Assembly (NCBI GenBank): GCA_029532415.1
Contig: JAQOTA010000061.1
Coordinates: 310,001-374,000, forward strand
DNA: 64,000 bases
DNA from: Marasmius tenuissimus
Lineage: Eukaryota; Basidiomycota; Agaricomycetes; Agaricales; Marasmiaceae
Direction: 5' to 3'
Below the pieces are notes generated by a model. It had not been told where the DNA came from and ran no database searches. It worked only from the letters and a program-made list of their open reading frames with translations. The translations under genes were made by a program, and so were the position numbers. This document shows positions 20,671 to 32,878 of this stretch, piece by piece; within the stretch, counting starts at the first letter, position 1, and each line of letters opens with the position of its first letter.

Positions 20671-23106
20671 ATGGACATTATCCACTTACCCATTATCATT
20701 TTCACTATTGTTACCAGGGAGCATATCACCCAGTGCAACAACTTACGCTCATTAATCTCCAGTCGTACAGGTGCCGAGTTCTGGAAGCTGATTCGCAAGT
20801 GGACAGATGATAAATCCCGTCCAGCAAAGGTCTCCGTTAGTCAGCTGAAGGAGGTCTTTCAGACTCGCCTCAACCCTGTCTCTCCACCGCCCCCACACTT
20901 CGATACCTCTTACCAGCATCTGTATGAGGAGAACGCGGGTGCCATCCCGCCTCGTACGACAGACAGATCCCACAACCGAGTATGGATTCGGAACATATCA
21001 CATGACGAAATCTCCAGAGTGAAAGAGAAACTGAAGAGACACTCTGTGCGGTCAGCAGTGGGAATCGACAATGTCGCTTACAAAACCATTGCCCGTATTC
21101 CAAATCAAACCCTCGCAGAACTCTTTCAGGCATGTCTCGACTACTGTGATTCTCCCAGCTCCTGGCGATGGACAGTTCTCATTGGGATCTTGAAGAAGAA
21201 TAAGGACCCAGAATCTCCAGAAAGCTACCGAATAATCGGGCTGGAAAGTTGCCTGCTAAAATCCCTGACACTTATACTCGATGGCCGAATTAGAGAGTGG
21301 GCAGAGATCAATAGAATCATGCCAGACTCACAGAACGGATTCCGAGAGCAACACTGCACACACGACAACTCATTTATACTCCACTGCGCTCGCGATAAGG
21401 CTAAGGCCCTCGGGAAAACTCTATACGTCTGTTTTGTCGACCTCAAAAACGCGTACCCGTGGACCAACCTCTCTGCACTATGGTCCTCTCTTTACCGTAT
21501 GGGAGCAGGGGGCAAGTTCTTTGATTGGTTACGACGGACCTACAAAGACATGACATATGTCATCAGGAATGGGGCGGAGTTCTCGGACATTTTCAAGTCG
21601 ACGATCGGGCTTCTCACAGGCGACTCAGCTTCCCCTATTCTTTGGAATATCTTTTTCTCTACCCTCCCGCGGTTCGTCGTGGATCACAAAGACGACATAA
21701 TGCTTGGAGGTCGACGGGTTTCGCACCTGGAGCAAGCCGATGACGTGGTCTTGTTTTCGCTATCACCTGAAGGCCTACAACTGAAGATCAATCAGTTCGC
21801 GCAATGGACCTCGGTATACCTTCACGTCATCAGCCCCGAAAAGACTGAATGGATGGTACTGGGGAGAGTGCCCCAGAGGTTGGACCCGTCCATCGCCTTC
21901 CATGTCAATGGGGTTCCCTTAAAAAGGGTCCAGCAATACAGCTATGTCGGTGTACTCTTTGCATCGACAGCACACCGGAAATCATTCTTCTCCTCCCACT
22001 ATCGAAAACGTGCCGCTAAAGGAAAAAGTGTGAGCGCTGCCACCTTTGGAATAGAGAACATGATAGGGTCGTTACCGGCTAGGGAAGCTAGGTGGTTATA
22101 CCAGGCCCGGGTCGACCCTCATCTCACATTCGGGTGCGAAATTGTGGTGGATATCAACAAAACGGCCCTGACCGAATTGGAGGATGTTCAAAAATATTAC
22201 CTCCGGAGAATGCTGGCTGTCCACCCACGCTCGGAAACGTCTTTCCTCTACACTGAGACTGGCCTCCTCCCGATACATTCCAGACGCATAATACTTGCCA
22301 TCAGATACTACCGATATCTTTTCTCCCTACCCGAGGAAAGACTCGTTCATGCAGCTCTCAGGGAGTCTCAAACGATTTGGTTAGATGGTAAGGAGTGTTG
22401 GCTGAAGGACGTGGTGGATGTGGTGGAACAAGCTGCTCCTGAATGGCCCGCAATTGGGGAATCCTTGACCTCCTTAGAGGGAGTGGAGGACATGATTGAC
22501 GGCATAGAAAAATGGGCATGGAATAAAGTTCTTGTCGACATTCACAACTCCCGAAAGCTATCTATCCTACAGACAAGGTACCCTGTTCCACCCCTTGTCG
22601 ATAAACCATCCAACACCTTCCATCTCCAATCATACCTCCTTGTTCCTACTCCAGCCCATCGCAAATCACTCTGTCGGTTCATCACGTCCTGCCATCACCT
22701 CGCCGTTGAAACCCTCCGATGGTCTCCCAACAACGCCCGTGAGAACAGGTTGTGCAGGTTCTGTAGGGTTGCAGTAGAAGACGAACTCCATGCGGCTTTC
22801 GAATGTGACCAAAGCCCCGAGCTGGTAATTCGAAGGGAGCGGTTCTACCGCATGCTTAACGAATCCAAACCGGAAAGATGCTTCGGAGTACAGGAACAAC
22901 GTGGGATTGACGTGTTGAACGAGGCTATGGATGATCCTCAGCTGAGGAACACACTAGCGTCGTTTATTCACAATGTGCTCGTCATCTATGATGCAACCCC
23001 CGTATACCGAGCTCCTCGATATATTCAGGAGGGTGCGTCTCTTCCCGTGGACGACACATTTATAATCCCGGATGAGGATGATCAAGTTGAGCTTCTTTAT
23101 GCATGA
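20671..23106 (+). CDS. Non-LTR reverse transcriptase with C-terminal zinc knuckle (811 aa)
   Basis: Intact frame. RT motifs: ESYRIIGLESCLLKSLTLIL (fingers, about residue 190), DSQNGFREQHCTHD, CFVDLKNAY with the first catalytic Asp (about residue 257), GLLTGDSASPILWN (about 310), and EQADDVVLFS with the ADD catalytic pair (about 357). Next comes a long thumb and C-terminal region. A CRFC-x8-H-x4-C type knuckle lies at about 695-712, as in LINE C-termini. No endonuclease or RNase H is in this frame; both lie on the other strand. Residues before SRTGAEFWK look non-homologous, and an acceptor at about 20728 suggests that the true 5' exon lies upstream. This RT type is common in basidiomycete genomes. 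Confidence 0.85.
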   Translation: MDIIHLPIIIFTIVTREHITQCNNLRSLISSRTGAEFWKLIRKWTDDKSRPAKVSVSQLKEVFQTRLNPVSPPPPHFDTSYQHLYEENAGAIPPRTTDRSHNRVWIRNISHDEISRVKEKLKRHSVRSAVGIDNVAYKTIARIPNQTLAELFQACLDYCDSPSSWRWTVLIGILKKNKDPESPESYRIIGLESCLLKSLTLILDGRIREWAEINRIMPDSQNGFREQHCTHDNSFILHCARDKAKALGKTLYVCFVDLKNAYPWTNLSALWSSLYRMGAGGKFFDWLRRTYKDMTYVIRNGAEFSDIFKSTIGLLTGDSASPILWNIFFSTLPRFVVDHKDDIMLGGRRVSHLEQADDVVLFSLSPEGLQLKINQFAQWTSVYLHVISPEKTEWMVLGRVPQRLDPSIAFHVNGVPLKRVQQYSYVGVLFASTAHRKSFFSSHYRKRAAKGKSVSAATFGIENMIGSLPAREARWLYQARVDPHLTFGCEIVVDINKTALTELEDVQKYYLRRMLAVHPRSETSFLYTETGLLPIHSRRIILAIRYYRYLFSLPEERLVHAALRESQTIWLDGKECWLKDVVDVVEQAAPEWPAIGESLTSLEGVEDMIDGIEKWAWNKVLVDIHNSRKLSILQTRYPVPPLVDKPSNTFHLQSYLLVPTPAHRKSLCRFITSCHHLAVETLRWSPNNARENRLCRFCRVAVEDELHAAFECDQSPELVIRRERFYRMLNESKPERCFGVQEQRGIDVLNEAMDDPQLRNTLASFIHNVLVIYDATPVYRAPRYIQEGASLPVDDTFIIPDEDDQVELLYA

Positions 23107-23261
23107 ACTGTAAGAATGTCGGTTGCTGGTATCTGGCTCAAGAACTAATATGACTCTGGTTAGTCGATCGAACGAGGCACTCAGTTCAATTCCGTATGAT
23201 AACGACCATACCATGAGTTGGTACTATGTCGTGCCTTCGTACTGGTGTCGTCCCTCATACG

Positions 23262-23303
23262 CTGCTGCACATTTAGATGGCACGTAGTATTTATGTGCAG
23301 CAG
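23262..23303. other. Perfect 11-bp stem-loop downstream of RT
   Basis: CTGCTGCACAT (23262-23272) pairs with ATGTGCAGCAG (23293-23303) around a 20-nt loop, 155 bp after the RT stop and 40 bp before the A-rich run. It may be a 3' end recognition structure for the RT, by analogy with other LINEs. Confidence 0.5.
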
Positions 23304-23635
23304 GTCCCTGAATCCTGCGGGGTCCAAAAGGGATGTACTTCCAAATAAAAAAAAATACTGCCCGTAGGAAGGGGAGGGAGGGAGCAGAACTGGGTGTGGC
23401 TATGTAGCGATCACGTACCCGTGCAAATACATTTTGTTCCTGGTCAATTTCAATTACACTCGTGAAAACAACCCAATGAAACCTAGTGTAAACTATCGTG
23501 GTATGTTTATTGGTTTCACCTAGGTTTCGCTAGTTCTGACATACTAAAACATTTCTAAAACCAAGTCAATAGCCGGCGTTTTCACTGGGGGTCAGTGCTC
23601 GCCAAGCCTGAACCATGCAAGCTCACGTTGCGTCG

Positions 23636-23728
23636 GGCCATGATAAATTAAAGGCAGGGTGGTAAAGGCAGGTGTAAAGGTAGGGTGAAGGTAGGGTAAA
23701 GGTGGGCTTAAGGCAGGTTAAGGTTGAG
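23636..23728 (+). repeat. Purine-rich array (AAGGCAGGG-type units), left
   Basis: About ten imperfect 9-13 bp units of the form aaaggcaggg/taaaggtaggg. The array lies just outside the left end of the DD34E transposon. Similar units in the same orientation occur on the right side (36985-37270). Confidence 0.6.
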
Positions 23729-25236
23729 CGAACAGTTTCCATACACGTTATTGCAATTTCCAAATCTAATGGCTTCTGAAAAAATAAAATAAAATTTGTT
23801 CTGAACGCTCCTGAACGTTTTCTGTGTGACATCACCTGGCCCATGAGATTTGCCGCATGTTGTGACTCGCCCTCACTCCTTCTCTTCCTCCACCATCACT
23901 CGCTGTCATGGTCAACCACCACATTCCGGATGCCGCAAAACGGATTGCTCTCAAACTCGACGCACGAGACCCTTCCATCCCTCTTTATCAGGATGAAATC
24001 CTCGAAATCTGCAACTTCTCTCTCTCCACTCTCCGTAGAGCCCGCCGAAGATGGCGCAAGACTGGGAATGTAGCCAGAGCAAAGGCAATTGGAGCTGGAA
24101 GGCCCCGTCAGCTCAACTGAGGAGATGTTAGGTATCTCCTTAGCCTTCTTCAACACAAACCCACTTGATTCCTCGATGAATATCAGCGTCTACTTGAAGA
24201 ATATCGGTATAACTATGTCAGCATATCTGTGATTCATAGGGAGCTAGAGAGAGCCAGAATCAGATCGAAGAAGGTACAGAAGATTGTGAGAGAGAGAAGC
24301 CCTTGGAAAATAGCCAACTTTCTGTATTGCGCGGCTGAATTTCATCCGATGCAGCTTGTTTCAATTGACGAAATGTCCAAGGACGAGCGATCATACAGCC
24401 GGTTGTTTGGAAGAGGAGAGGTTGGGAATAGAGTTGGGTCAACAGAGCCATTTGTGCGAGGAAGACGGCTGTCATTGCTTGGCGGACTGGCCTTAGACGA
24501 GGGGATGATTGCGTCCCGAGTGATTGAAGGATCTTTTACTCATGACGAGTTCCTATCGTTCCTCAGAGATGATTTGGTATGTCCATATTATGTCTGATGG
24601 TCCATGCTCTGATACCTCATTTCAACTTCAAGCTTCCTGTCATGAACCCATATCCTCAGCCACGGAGTGTCATTATGTTGGACAACGCACGAATTCACCA
24701 TTTGGACGAAGTGATAGAGTTAGTTGAGTCCCACGGTACGCCGCAACCCATGTATAGAAGTAGGATTTGCACTCATGCTCTATCAGGTTGTCGTTTACTC
24801 TACCTTCCGCCATATTGTCCTCAATTTCAACCCATTGAACTTGTTTTGTCTGTCATCAAGTCGCACTTGCATAGATGGGGACAGGATCAGTACAACAGTG
24901 GGGCGGGGCTTTTCTACAAGTTATACAATGCTTGCACGCTCATTGTTACATCCATGCCGGTTCCGGGGTTTCCGAAGGCCTCTATCCACCTTCCGGAGAT
25001 TCCGATACTCGGAATCTACTTTATGTTTTCTCTTCCTTCACGATCCTTTCTGGAACATGACTTCGGATTCCGACGTCGTGTCCCCGGTACTTACGGATCG
25101 GAGATACATATACACCGTTCATTTCCGAGTAGTACGTTTACTCTACATTCCGACATTCCGCTTTCCATTCTATTATGACTCATCCCGTACATTCCATTCT
25201 AACACTTCATTTCCGATTCATCTCCGACTCCGGGAC

Positions 25237-25755
25237 TGATGAGCCAGCATAGTTAAAGTGCACAGTGGGTATAACGAAGTAAACCTCACATGGGTAATAC
25301 ACAGAGTGTTCTTGTAGTCTTGAGATGCTTGTGAAGAGGTGATAATCGAGTAGATTGTCCTTAGGCTTAAGGCCTTTCATCCAGTCTTTTATACCTAAGT
25401 TTCTGGTACATGTAATAAGTATTACACTAACTGAAACTACTACTAGAAGTAGGTATTCGGCCCTAAAGGTGTAAAAGACATTAGTACTGTGTAAGTACTT
25501 CTACCATGAATGGTAGTATGCTTGGTGAGCATAGTCGTGTTTGCCTCATGTATTGGAGGCTCTACTTGTGCTATTGGATAGCGACTGTCTATAGTGTCAT
25601 ATATGATGAAACTAGATGTACGTAGTAAGCTACGTAGACAGAGACGTAGTACTTGCATGAGGACGCAAGTGTTCTAGAGGCGTAGCTTCTATAAATAGTG
25701 TGACGCGTAAACTACACGTCAACAGTGTATCACATGATATACATCATGTTCAACA
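25237..25755 (-). repeat. Copia-1 3' LTR
   Basis: 519 bp, on minus from TGTTGAAC to GGCTCATCA. Identical to 33890-34408 by eye. Confidence 0.93.
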
Positions 25756-25790
25756 CTCCCCCTCACTAAGTTCATCATGCGATCATGGAA

Positions 25791-28700
25791 CTAGTGAAAT
25801 GTTAATCCTAAAGATTGCCTGAACAATTCGAACTTTGTTCTGCCAAGATTCTTCGTAAGAAGATCAGCAGGTTGTTTAGCAGTTTCAACAAAATAGATTT
25901 GAGTCTTTCCATGTTCCACTGCTTCCCTGATGAAGTGGTATCGATTGTCAATGTGTTTTGTTCTTTTATCAGTAGCTTCATTGCTGCTGAGAAAGATAGC
26001 GCCTTGGTTGTCGCTAACACATGGAACTGATCGAATAGGGAAGTTCAATTCGTTCATCAACGACTTCATCCAGCAAGCCTGACGTGTACAGTCAGATAGA
26101 GCCATATACTCTGCTTCCGTGGATGATAATGCAACCGTTTTCTGTTTCTGAGAGACCCAGCAAACTGGTGCATTGGCAAGCTTTACGATATATCCAGTCT
26201 GTGATCGACGATCATCTTTATCAGTTGCCCAATCAGAGTCAGCAAAGGCAAGTAGTCCTTGGTTGGATCTACCATCGTAAATGAGTTCATACTTTGCAGT
26301 GTGAACAAGGTATTTCACAATGTAAAGTGCCTTCTGGAGGTGTTCCTGATTAGGATTAGCTCCATACTGTGACATTTTGATTACAGCAAAGGATATGTCT
26401 GGTCTCGTTCCGAGAGCCAAGTAAAGTAATGATCCGATAACCGATTGGAATCTATGCCTAATCTCGGGATTAACCTCCCCTGGTTTTGGGTTGGGTTATA
26501 GCCTTCTGGCAAAGGCGTATATGCCGTCTTGGCGTTCAGAACTCCGAATTTACGAATTATCTTTTCAAGATAGTCTCGCTGATCAAGGATCAGTCTGCGA
26601 TTCTTCCGATCTCGAGTAATTCGCATTCGCAGAAATTCTGTTGGCTCGCCTAGATCTCGGCATTCCCAGATTTTCATGAATTCGCTTTTTAGTCTGTTGA
26701 CAAGGTTGCGATCAGGACCCATGAATAAAGCATCGTCGACATAGACGACGGCAATGACCATATTGCCATTCTTGTTGAAGACATATACGCCAGCATCGGA
26801 TAAGCATCGTTTGAATCCCAGACGTTTCATGGATTCAGTACATTGACGCCACCAGGCACGAGAAGCCTGTTTTAATCCATACAATGCTTTGCGTAACCTC
26901 CAAACCTTGCTGGAGTCCGTAACAAAGCCTTCAGGTTGTTCCATGTAGATCTCCTCATCTAAGGCACCATAAAGAAATGCTGTTTTAACGTCTAGCGCAG
27001 AGATCTCCCAATCTTCAAGCACTGCTAGTGCCAATAGAAGTCGTACGGTTTCGAATCGTACTACAGGAGAGAACAACTCGTTATAGTCTATCCCTTGTTT
27101 CTGTGAAAATCCTTTTGCAACAAGTCTTGCCTTCTTTCGGCCATCAGACTTGATGTCAAATACCCAGCGGGATTTCACCGGTTTTCGGCCTTTAGGTAGT
27201 GTGACCACATCAAAGACGTTTCTATCTTTGAGTGATTGTAATTCCAGTCTGCATGCTGCTTCCCAAGATAGTCGTTCATCTTTAGGACGCTTCTGGACTT
27301 GTTTGTATGTCCATTCACGAACGTTATCATAACTACTGGCTTGAAGACCATATAGTTGATGACCGTTATTCAGCAAGTAAACCAAGTAATTTTCTCCCCC
27401 TTGCTGAGCAAGATCGCTCATATCGTCATCTGTATCCATAGGAGCGGCTGGATCAGGAACCCTATTTGGTATTGTTTCAGGTTCATTTGTCGGATTAATC
27501 TGACTTTGCCAGCGTGCTTGAGAATTGATATCGCGTTCGATCTCAACAGGATGCCGATTTCCGTAAACATTAAACGGACGGTTGGGAGTTACTCTATTTC
27601 TTGGAGGGTTTCTTCTGATAGCTGTTGGTGGAGGAGCTCGTAAGTTCTCCCACTCATCATAGTCAGCTTGTCGAAAATCAAATGGATTTGTCGATCCAGA
27701 AGAACCAGCAGACCGTGGATCCGGACCATACTGATTAGGATTGTGATCGGAGCCTTTCGGTGATCCGAATCCTTCAGTATTTGGATGATTGCTGTTGTGC
27801 ACATCATCGCTTTTATCATCCGGGATAGGATCCAAGGGAGGATCTCCCCCAGGCTGATGATCGTCATCATCTGATCCTGGTGGAGGTGGAGGATTGAAGA
27901 AATCATCATCATTGTGATGATCTTCGTGGCCATCATATGGGTATGTTGGAAAGGGTATAGACCGGACAGGTTTGTCGGTTTTATCAAACTCTATGGATCC
28001 GGGCACTTCTTTCTGACATTTAGGAAACCAGTTCTCATCGAAAACTGCTTGTGGAGTAATGTATACAGAATTGTTGGTTGTTCGAAAGAATCGATAAGCT
28101 TTTGATCTGTTCTCATAACCAATGAAGATCATTGCTTCTGAGTGTGGAGCAAGCTTATTTTTACGTTTCGGTATGTATGCATATGCGCCACATCCGAACG
28201 TCCTGAAGTATGAAACATCAGGCTTCTTATTCTCAAACAACTCAACTGGAGTTCTGTATTTCCTTGAACGAATAGGAGTTCTATTGTAGATATGGACAGC
28301 TGTGGAAATTGCAAATTCCCACCAGTTTTCAGGCGCACAAGCCTGAAAGCGCATGGCTTCAGATTTTTCTCGTAGTGTACGATTAAATCTTTCTGCTCGT
28401 CCATTCTGTTCATGCACGTTGGGAGAACCTCTTTGTGGAAATATTCCTAGAGAGTTATACCAGTCCCATTGTTCATTTGAAAAGAATTCTCCCCCTCGAT
28501 CGAAATGCACACTTTTGACCTTTTTATTAGTCTGGCGCTCTACAAGAGCTAGCCAATTGTGCAATTTCTGATCTGTATCGCTCTTTTTACGAATTGGATA
28601 TACCCATCCGTATGATGTTGCATCATTGAATAAGGTTAAAGCATATTCGTTTTGATAGTAAGAGCGAGTTGGATATTCTATCAAATCACCGTGCACGAGC

Positions 28701-31700
28701 TCAAGAGGCTCCTTAGCTCGTTTTGAGGATAAAGGGTACGATTTGGCAACCATTTTGCCTTTGGCGCAGCCTCGGCATGGTTTCGTTTCTCCCTTCGAAG
28801 TAACCAACTTCGTTGGAAGCCCTTTAACATTATCCATTAATTTTCCTAAGACTCTGGGATCACAATGTCCCATACGTCTGTGCCATAATTCAGAAGTATT
28901 GAAAGATACAACAGATGTGAAGGAAGTTTCTCCCATAAGAACCTTCGCGTTCATCCATCGTAAAGGATCATCTTTATGGCTTGGGTAAAAGCTCATTAAA
29001 AGAGAATCATCTTTCTTGTTCCGGATCGAAGTCTCTGGAGAGTCCAGTAAAGTATAGTAACCTATACTCCGGAACTTCCCACTAGAGATTAAACGATGTG
29101 GGCTGTCGGGATTATACATCACTGGGTATAACTTTGTGACTTGTGTCACTCCTGCGCTATTGGTGTGTCGGATGAGGACAGTACCATAGCCTACTATTTG
29201 CACATTTGCTTTATCACCCGCTGATGTAGTAAGACCTATTGGCATTTCTAAAGTCTGATAGTCTGAGAAGTCCGTTTTATACGGAGTCATATGCGCTGAT
29301 GCCCCACTATCAAGTAGCCAGGCATTTCGCGTATTTCTCACTTCACAATCACTCGAAAATGCAGCAGAAAACGACTTATATTTCGTCGTTGCATATACAG
29401 AAGTAATACTACATTTCCTTGGCACTGAGTTCCTTAGGATATGATAGTTCTGCATCGAGGATTTAGTGAAAGTTTGACTATTAGAACTTTGAAACACTTG
29501 CCAGTCTCCACGATCGTTGCTTTCAGCCCAATCGTTATCAACTCCTTCAAGGCCATCTCCATAGTCACTATCATCAAAGTACCGTTCATGCCATTGAAGC
29601 GGTTCTTGATCCTGACTTTGGAATGTTTGGCGAACAAGATGCTCTCGTCTTGTTCTGAGTTCTTCTTGATAACGTTGATTAGCGGCTTCTTCAACTTCTA
29701 TCCAAGCTTCCAATTGGCGTCTATAGTTCTGCCATTGAACGAATCTTGTGGCTTGATATGGCTGATTGTTATTGACAACCAAAGTGATATTGCCAATACT
29801 TGTGCCATCAGCAACGTGTAAAGGCGGTCCATTGGTCCTTAGTCCAATTACTGCAGGTCCGTAATTCTCGAATTGAGAGTTTCGGGGATCACTTGGAGAT
29901 GTAACCCAAGGGTCAACCTCAGGTTGTTCATCTACCGGACTAAGTCTTTCCGGTTGATCTGGTGGAGCAGTTGTTGGGCGAGAAGGTACTTCAATGTAGT
30001 CCTCCTCTAAAGATTGTATGCCATAAAAAGATTCGGGAGAGCTTGGAGGTGTGTGAACGGTTTGGTCCTGCCATTGTCGTACTCTAGGTGGTGTAGTTGC
30101 GGGGCGATTTATGTATTCATGGGTAGTAGGGACTGGAGATTTGGAACGATTAAGTGACTCGGCTAATTCCATGAAATCCCCAGGGTATGTTCTTGGTCGT
30201 TCATTGAAGCGACCACCCTCGAGTTCTCTTCGAGGAATATCAGCCTGAGTCATGGGAACAGACATTCTAATGTTGTTCATCCATTTGTACAAGTGCGTAT
30301 GCCAGTTATGAACATCTGGAAGACTAAGATGAGGGATAAAGCGAACCCAGCGCCTATTAAACCCTGGTTGTCTCCATTGAGATGTTCTAAATTGACTCGC
30401 TCTTATGTCTGTCGTTCCGAATAACCATTTCCCTTCAAGACCAAGCTTGACTAACAAATGCCAGAAGATAGGATTCATCACTTGTACAGGAAGTGTGAAG
30501 TTCTTCTTGTTGACTCGGAAGGCTTCATCCACCGAAGTTGAACGAGGATTTTTCACTCGTTGAACAAAATCTTCAACGGTGCTGATCCAATTTTTATTAT
30601 TGATTTCAGCTATAACCGTCGATAGGTGTTGAAGGTTCCAGGTTTGGTATTCGTAATGAAGCGTGAACTTGGTATCTTCTACTGTTTCCACATGTAATAT
30701 CCTTTGTTGTATGCGCAATTCATGAAGAGCTTGACGAGGTGTCATGTTATGCACTGCATCTCTTCTGATAGCATACATAACGACATATTCTCTGGTCTTG
30801 ATCAGAATCCAGATCCAAAGATTATGGTCTGGTGAGCTGTGTATTAATTTATAGCGCATTCTGATCATGGATTCCTTTAATGCTATGTCGTTAGTCGTCT
30901 GATCTCCGAAATCTCGGAATTCTTCGACGACAGGAATTGGGAGTTTAATCCCATTTATTATATGTGGTCTATCATTCCTAAGGTTAACTCGTCGCATCAT
31001 GTTATCATATTGTTCTTTGTATTCTTGTAAGAATCGCCATTCAACTTTTCTATTGATGAGAGGTGGCTCTTTTATGTCATCTCCATCTTGAGAATAGTTT
31101 TCTGGTCTGAACAAATGAACAAGATCGGCATGGTTCCTAGGAAACATAGAATTTGCCCATGGTCCATAATCGTCAGGAGGTGTTGAAACTGTTACACGTA
31201 TGTCTTTTTGTAAAGGTGGTGCCATTTCAAGATTCTCACCTTGGTCAACTTCGTCCGCAGGCGAAGTATGATTAGGTGTCGCCTCTCGTCGTGGCATTGT
31301 GAAGATGATTTCTTCATTACTATGCGCGCCATAAGAATATGCAGAACATGTATGACTATCATTTGATGAATTATCAGATGAAGAGTCACTATCAGGTTCC
31401 GTCGGAGTATCAGAGATGTACACCAAAGATGGTATTTCATCTCCATCGCTGTCTATGTTTGAATTGGAAGTAGTAGCCGAAGCGATAGCTTCTTCTACTT
31501 GTCGAACTTGTTCATCTAGTTGAACAGTTTGTCTATTGTTCCATTCTTGTACAGAGATATGTCGTACAGGACGACCTTCTCTGTCAGCAGCGATTCTTTC
31601 TTCTAGGCGTGCTTGTTGAAGATCATACGTGTTTTGGAACGGATTTGGTGCAGATGTGCTACCAGTGGGGTAGTGGTAGGACATATGAACGTTAACTGGC

Positions 31701-32878
31701 CCAGCCATTTCACGTTCAAAAACTGAGCTAATTTGCTCGTTTACTGCATTAATTCGATTCTGGTATTCAGAAGGTTTCTCAGAAGGTTCAAGTACCGCAG
31801 TGTGCGATTGTTGTCCCCCTTTTTGAGTATCCTTCTTCTTTCCTTTGCCTTTCCCTTTGCCCTTTCCTCCTTTCTTCTTCCCTTTCTTGGAAGAAGATCC
31901 ACCTTGGTTCTGATTATTCTGGTTCTGGTTGTTGTTTTTATTATTATTCTTCTTTTGATTTGCAGAAGTACCAGAACGAGACTGATCAGACCATTTAGGA
32001 GGAGAGTTAAATCTATTAACACCAGAAATTTTGGCATTATGGGCAGTGTAGGCAGCAGGACCAGAATGAATTCCATTCCTTCTATTCCATTCATTCGTAA
32101 TTGCAGCAATCAAATCGGTAGGTTTAAGTTCTTCCTTCTTCATACGGGATACTTGCTGCTTAAAGAGCTGCCAGCGCTTTTCATTAAGCTTGGCTGTGAT
32201 CATCAAGCACAGTAAGTCGTCCGAAATATTTACTCCATGATCCTTAAGTTGGTCCCGAACAGTCAACATGTAACTGATACCAGGGACTGGATTAAGGTGT
32301 TCAGGAAGTTGGACGTTATGCAAGTCCGTATATAGATTCATCATCTTTGAAGAAGATTGAACTCCAAACGTAGATTTGAGTTTAGATAAGGTTGAGATTA
32401 CCGAAGTTTTATCAACATGCGCGTCGTGGGCACGACGAGTTCGCATTTTGATAATACCAATTACTTTGTTACGCCTAGAAGTCCACTCAATTAGAGCGGT
32501 AGCTTCTCCTGAAGTAGCAGGAGAGGATGTTTCTGGCATTTCTTCATCCAAGGCTTGAGGTATGCCTTGGGTAAAGAGGTAACCCTCAAGTAATCGGTAC
32601 CAATCTTCGAAGTTCGAACCATCATCTAGCAAAACTGGAATGATACTGATTCCTCCTGACCCAGCAGGAAAGTTGCTGTCCGCAACCTGAGAGTACAACG
32701 GTTCCGTATTGTAGTTATAAACTTCTACAGAGTTTTCTACTTCCGTTCCCAGAGTATATCCCGGCGTATTGCGAACAAACGTCATTGGGGGATTACCACT
32801 TGGGGAATGAGAAGCAGACCTTGATCCTGATTGAGACATATTGAGGTCTGCCAAAAGTCCCGTGAGCATACTCTTCAA
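25791..32878 (-). pseudogene. Copia-1 Gag-Pol polyprotein, one frameshift before RNase H
   Basis: The main frame (32878-26381) has 2165 residues. Gag-like helices are at about 100-290, followed by a lysine/glycine tract (KKGKKKGGKGKGKGKGKKK, about 340) where a zinc knuckle would be expected. A region without recognised domain spans about 390-1180. Then come the aspartic protease (LLDSGASAHMT, about 1187), the GAG-pre-integrase HHCC region (LWHRRMGHCD, about 1331), and the integrase with D,D,E (HGDLIEY ~1396, HFDRGGEFF ~1461, EQNGRAERFNR ~1493). The reverse transcriptase spans about 1900-2120 with YVDDALFMG. RNase H (VSDNQGAIFLSS) is in another frame (26420-25791). The switch lies at a run of four Gs near 26484; one more G would restore it, so assembly error or a very recent mutation are both possible. 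Confidence 0.88.

Larger units (their letters stand above)
16481..23358. mobile_element. LINE-type retroelement with coding regions split over both strands
   Basis: ORF1 and an AP endonuclease joined to an RNase-H-like domain lie on minus (19582 to 16481). A reverse transcriptase with C-terminal zinc knuckle lies on plus (20671 to 23106). The two units are divergent around a 1.1-kb spacer. An A-rich run (AAATAAAAAAAAATA, about 23345-23358) lies 240 bp beyond the RT stop and may be a LINE tail. Flanking target duplications were not found. It may be one element with unusual organisation or two fused insertions; see findings. Confidence 0.6.
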
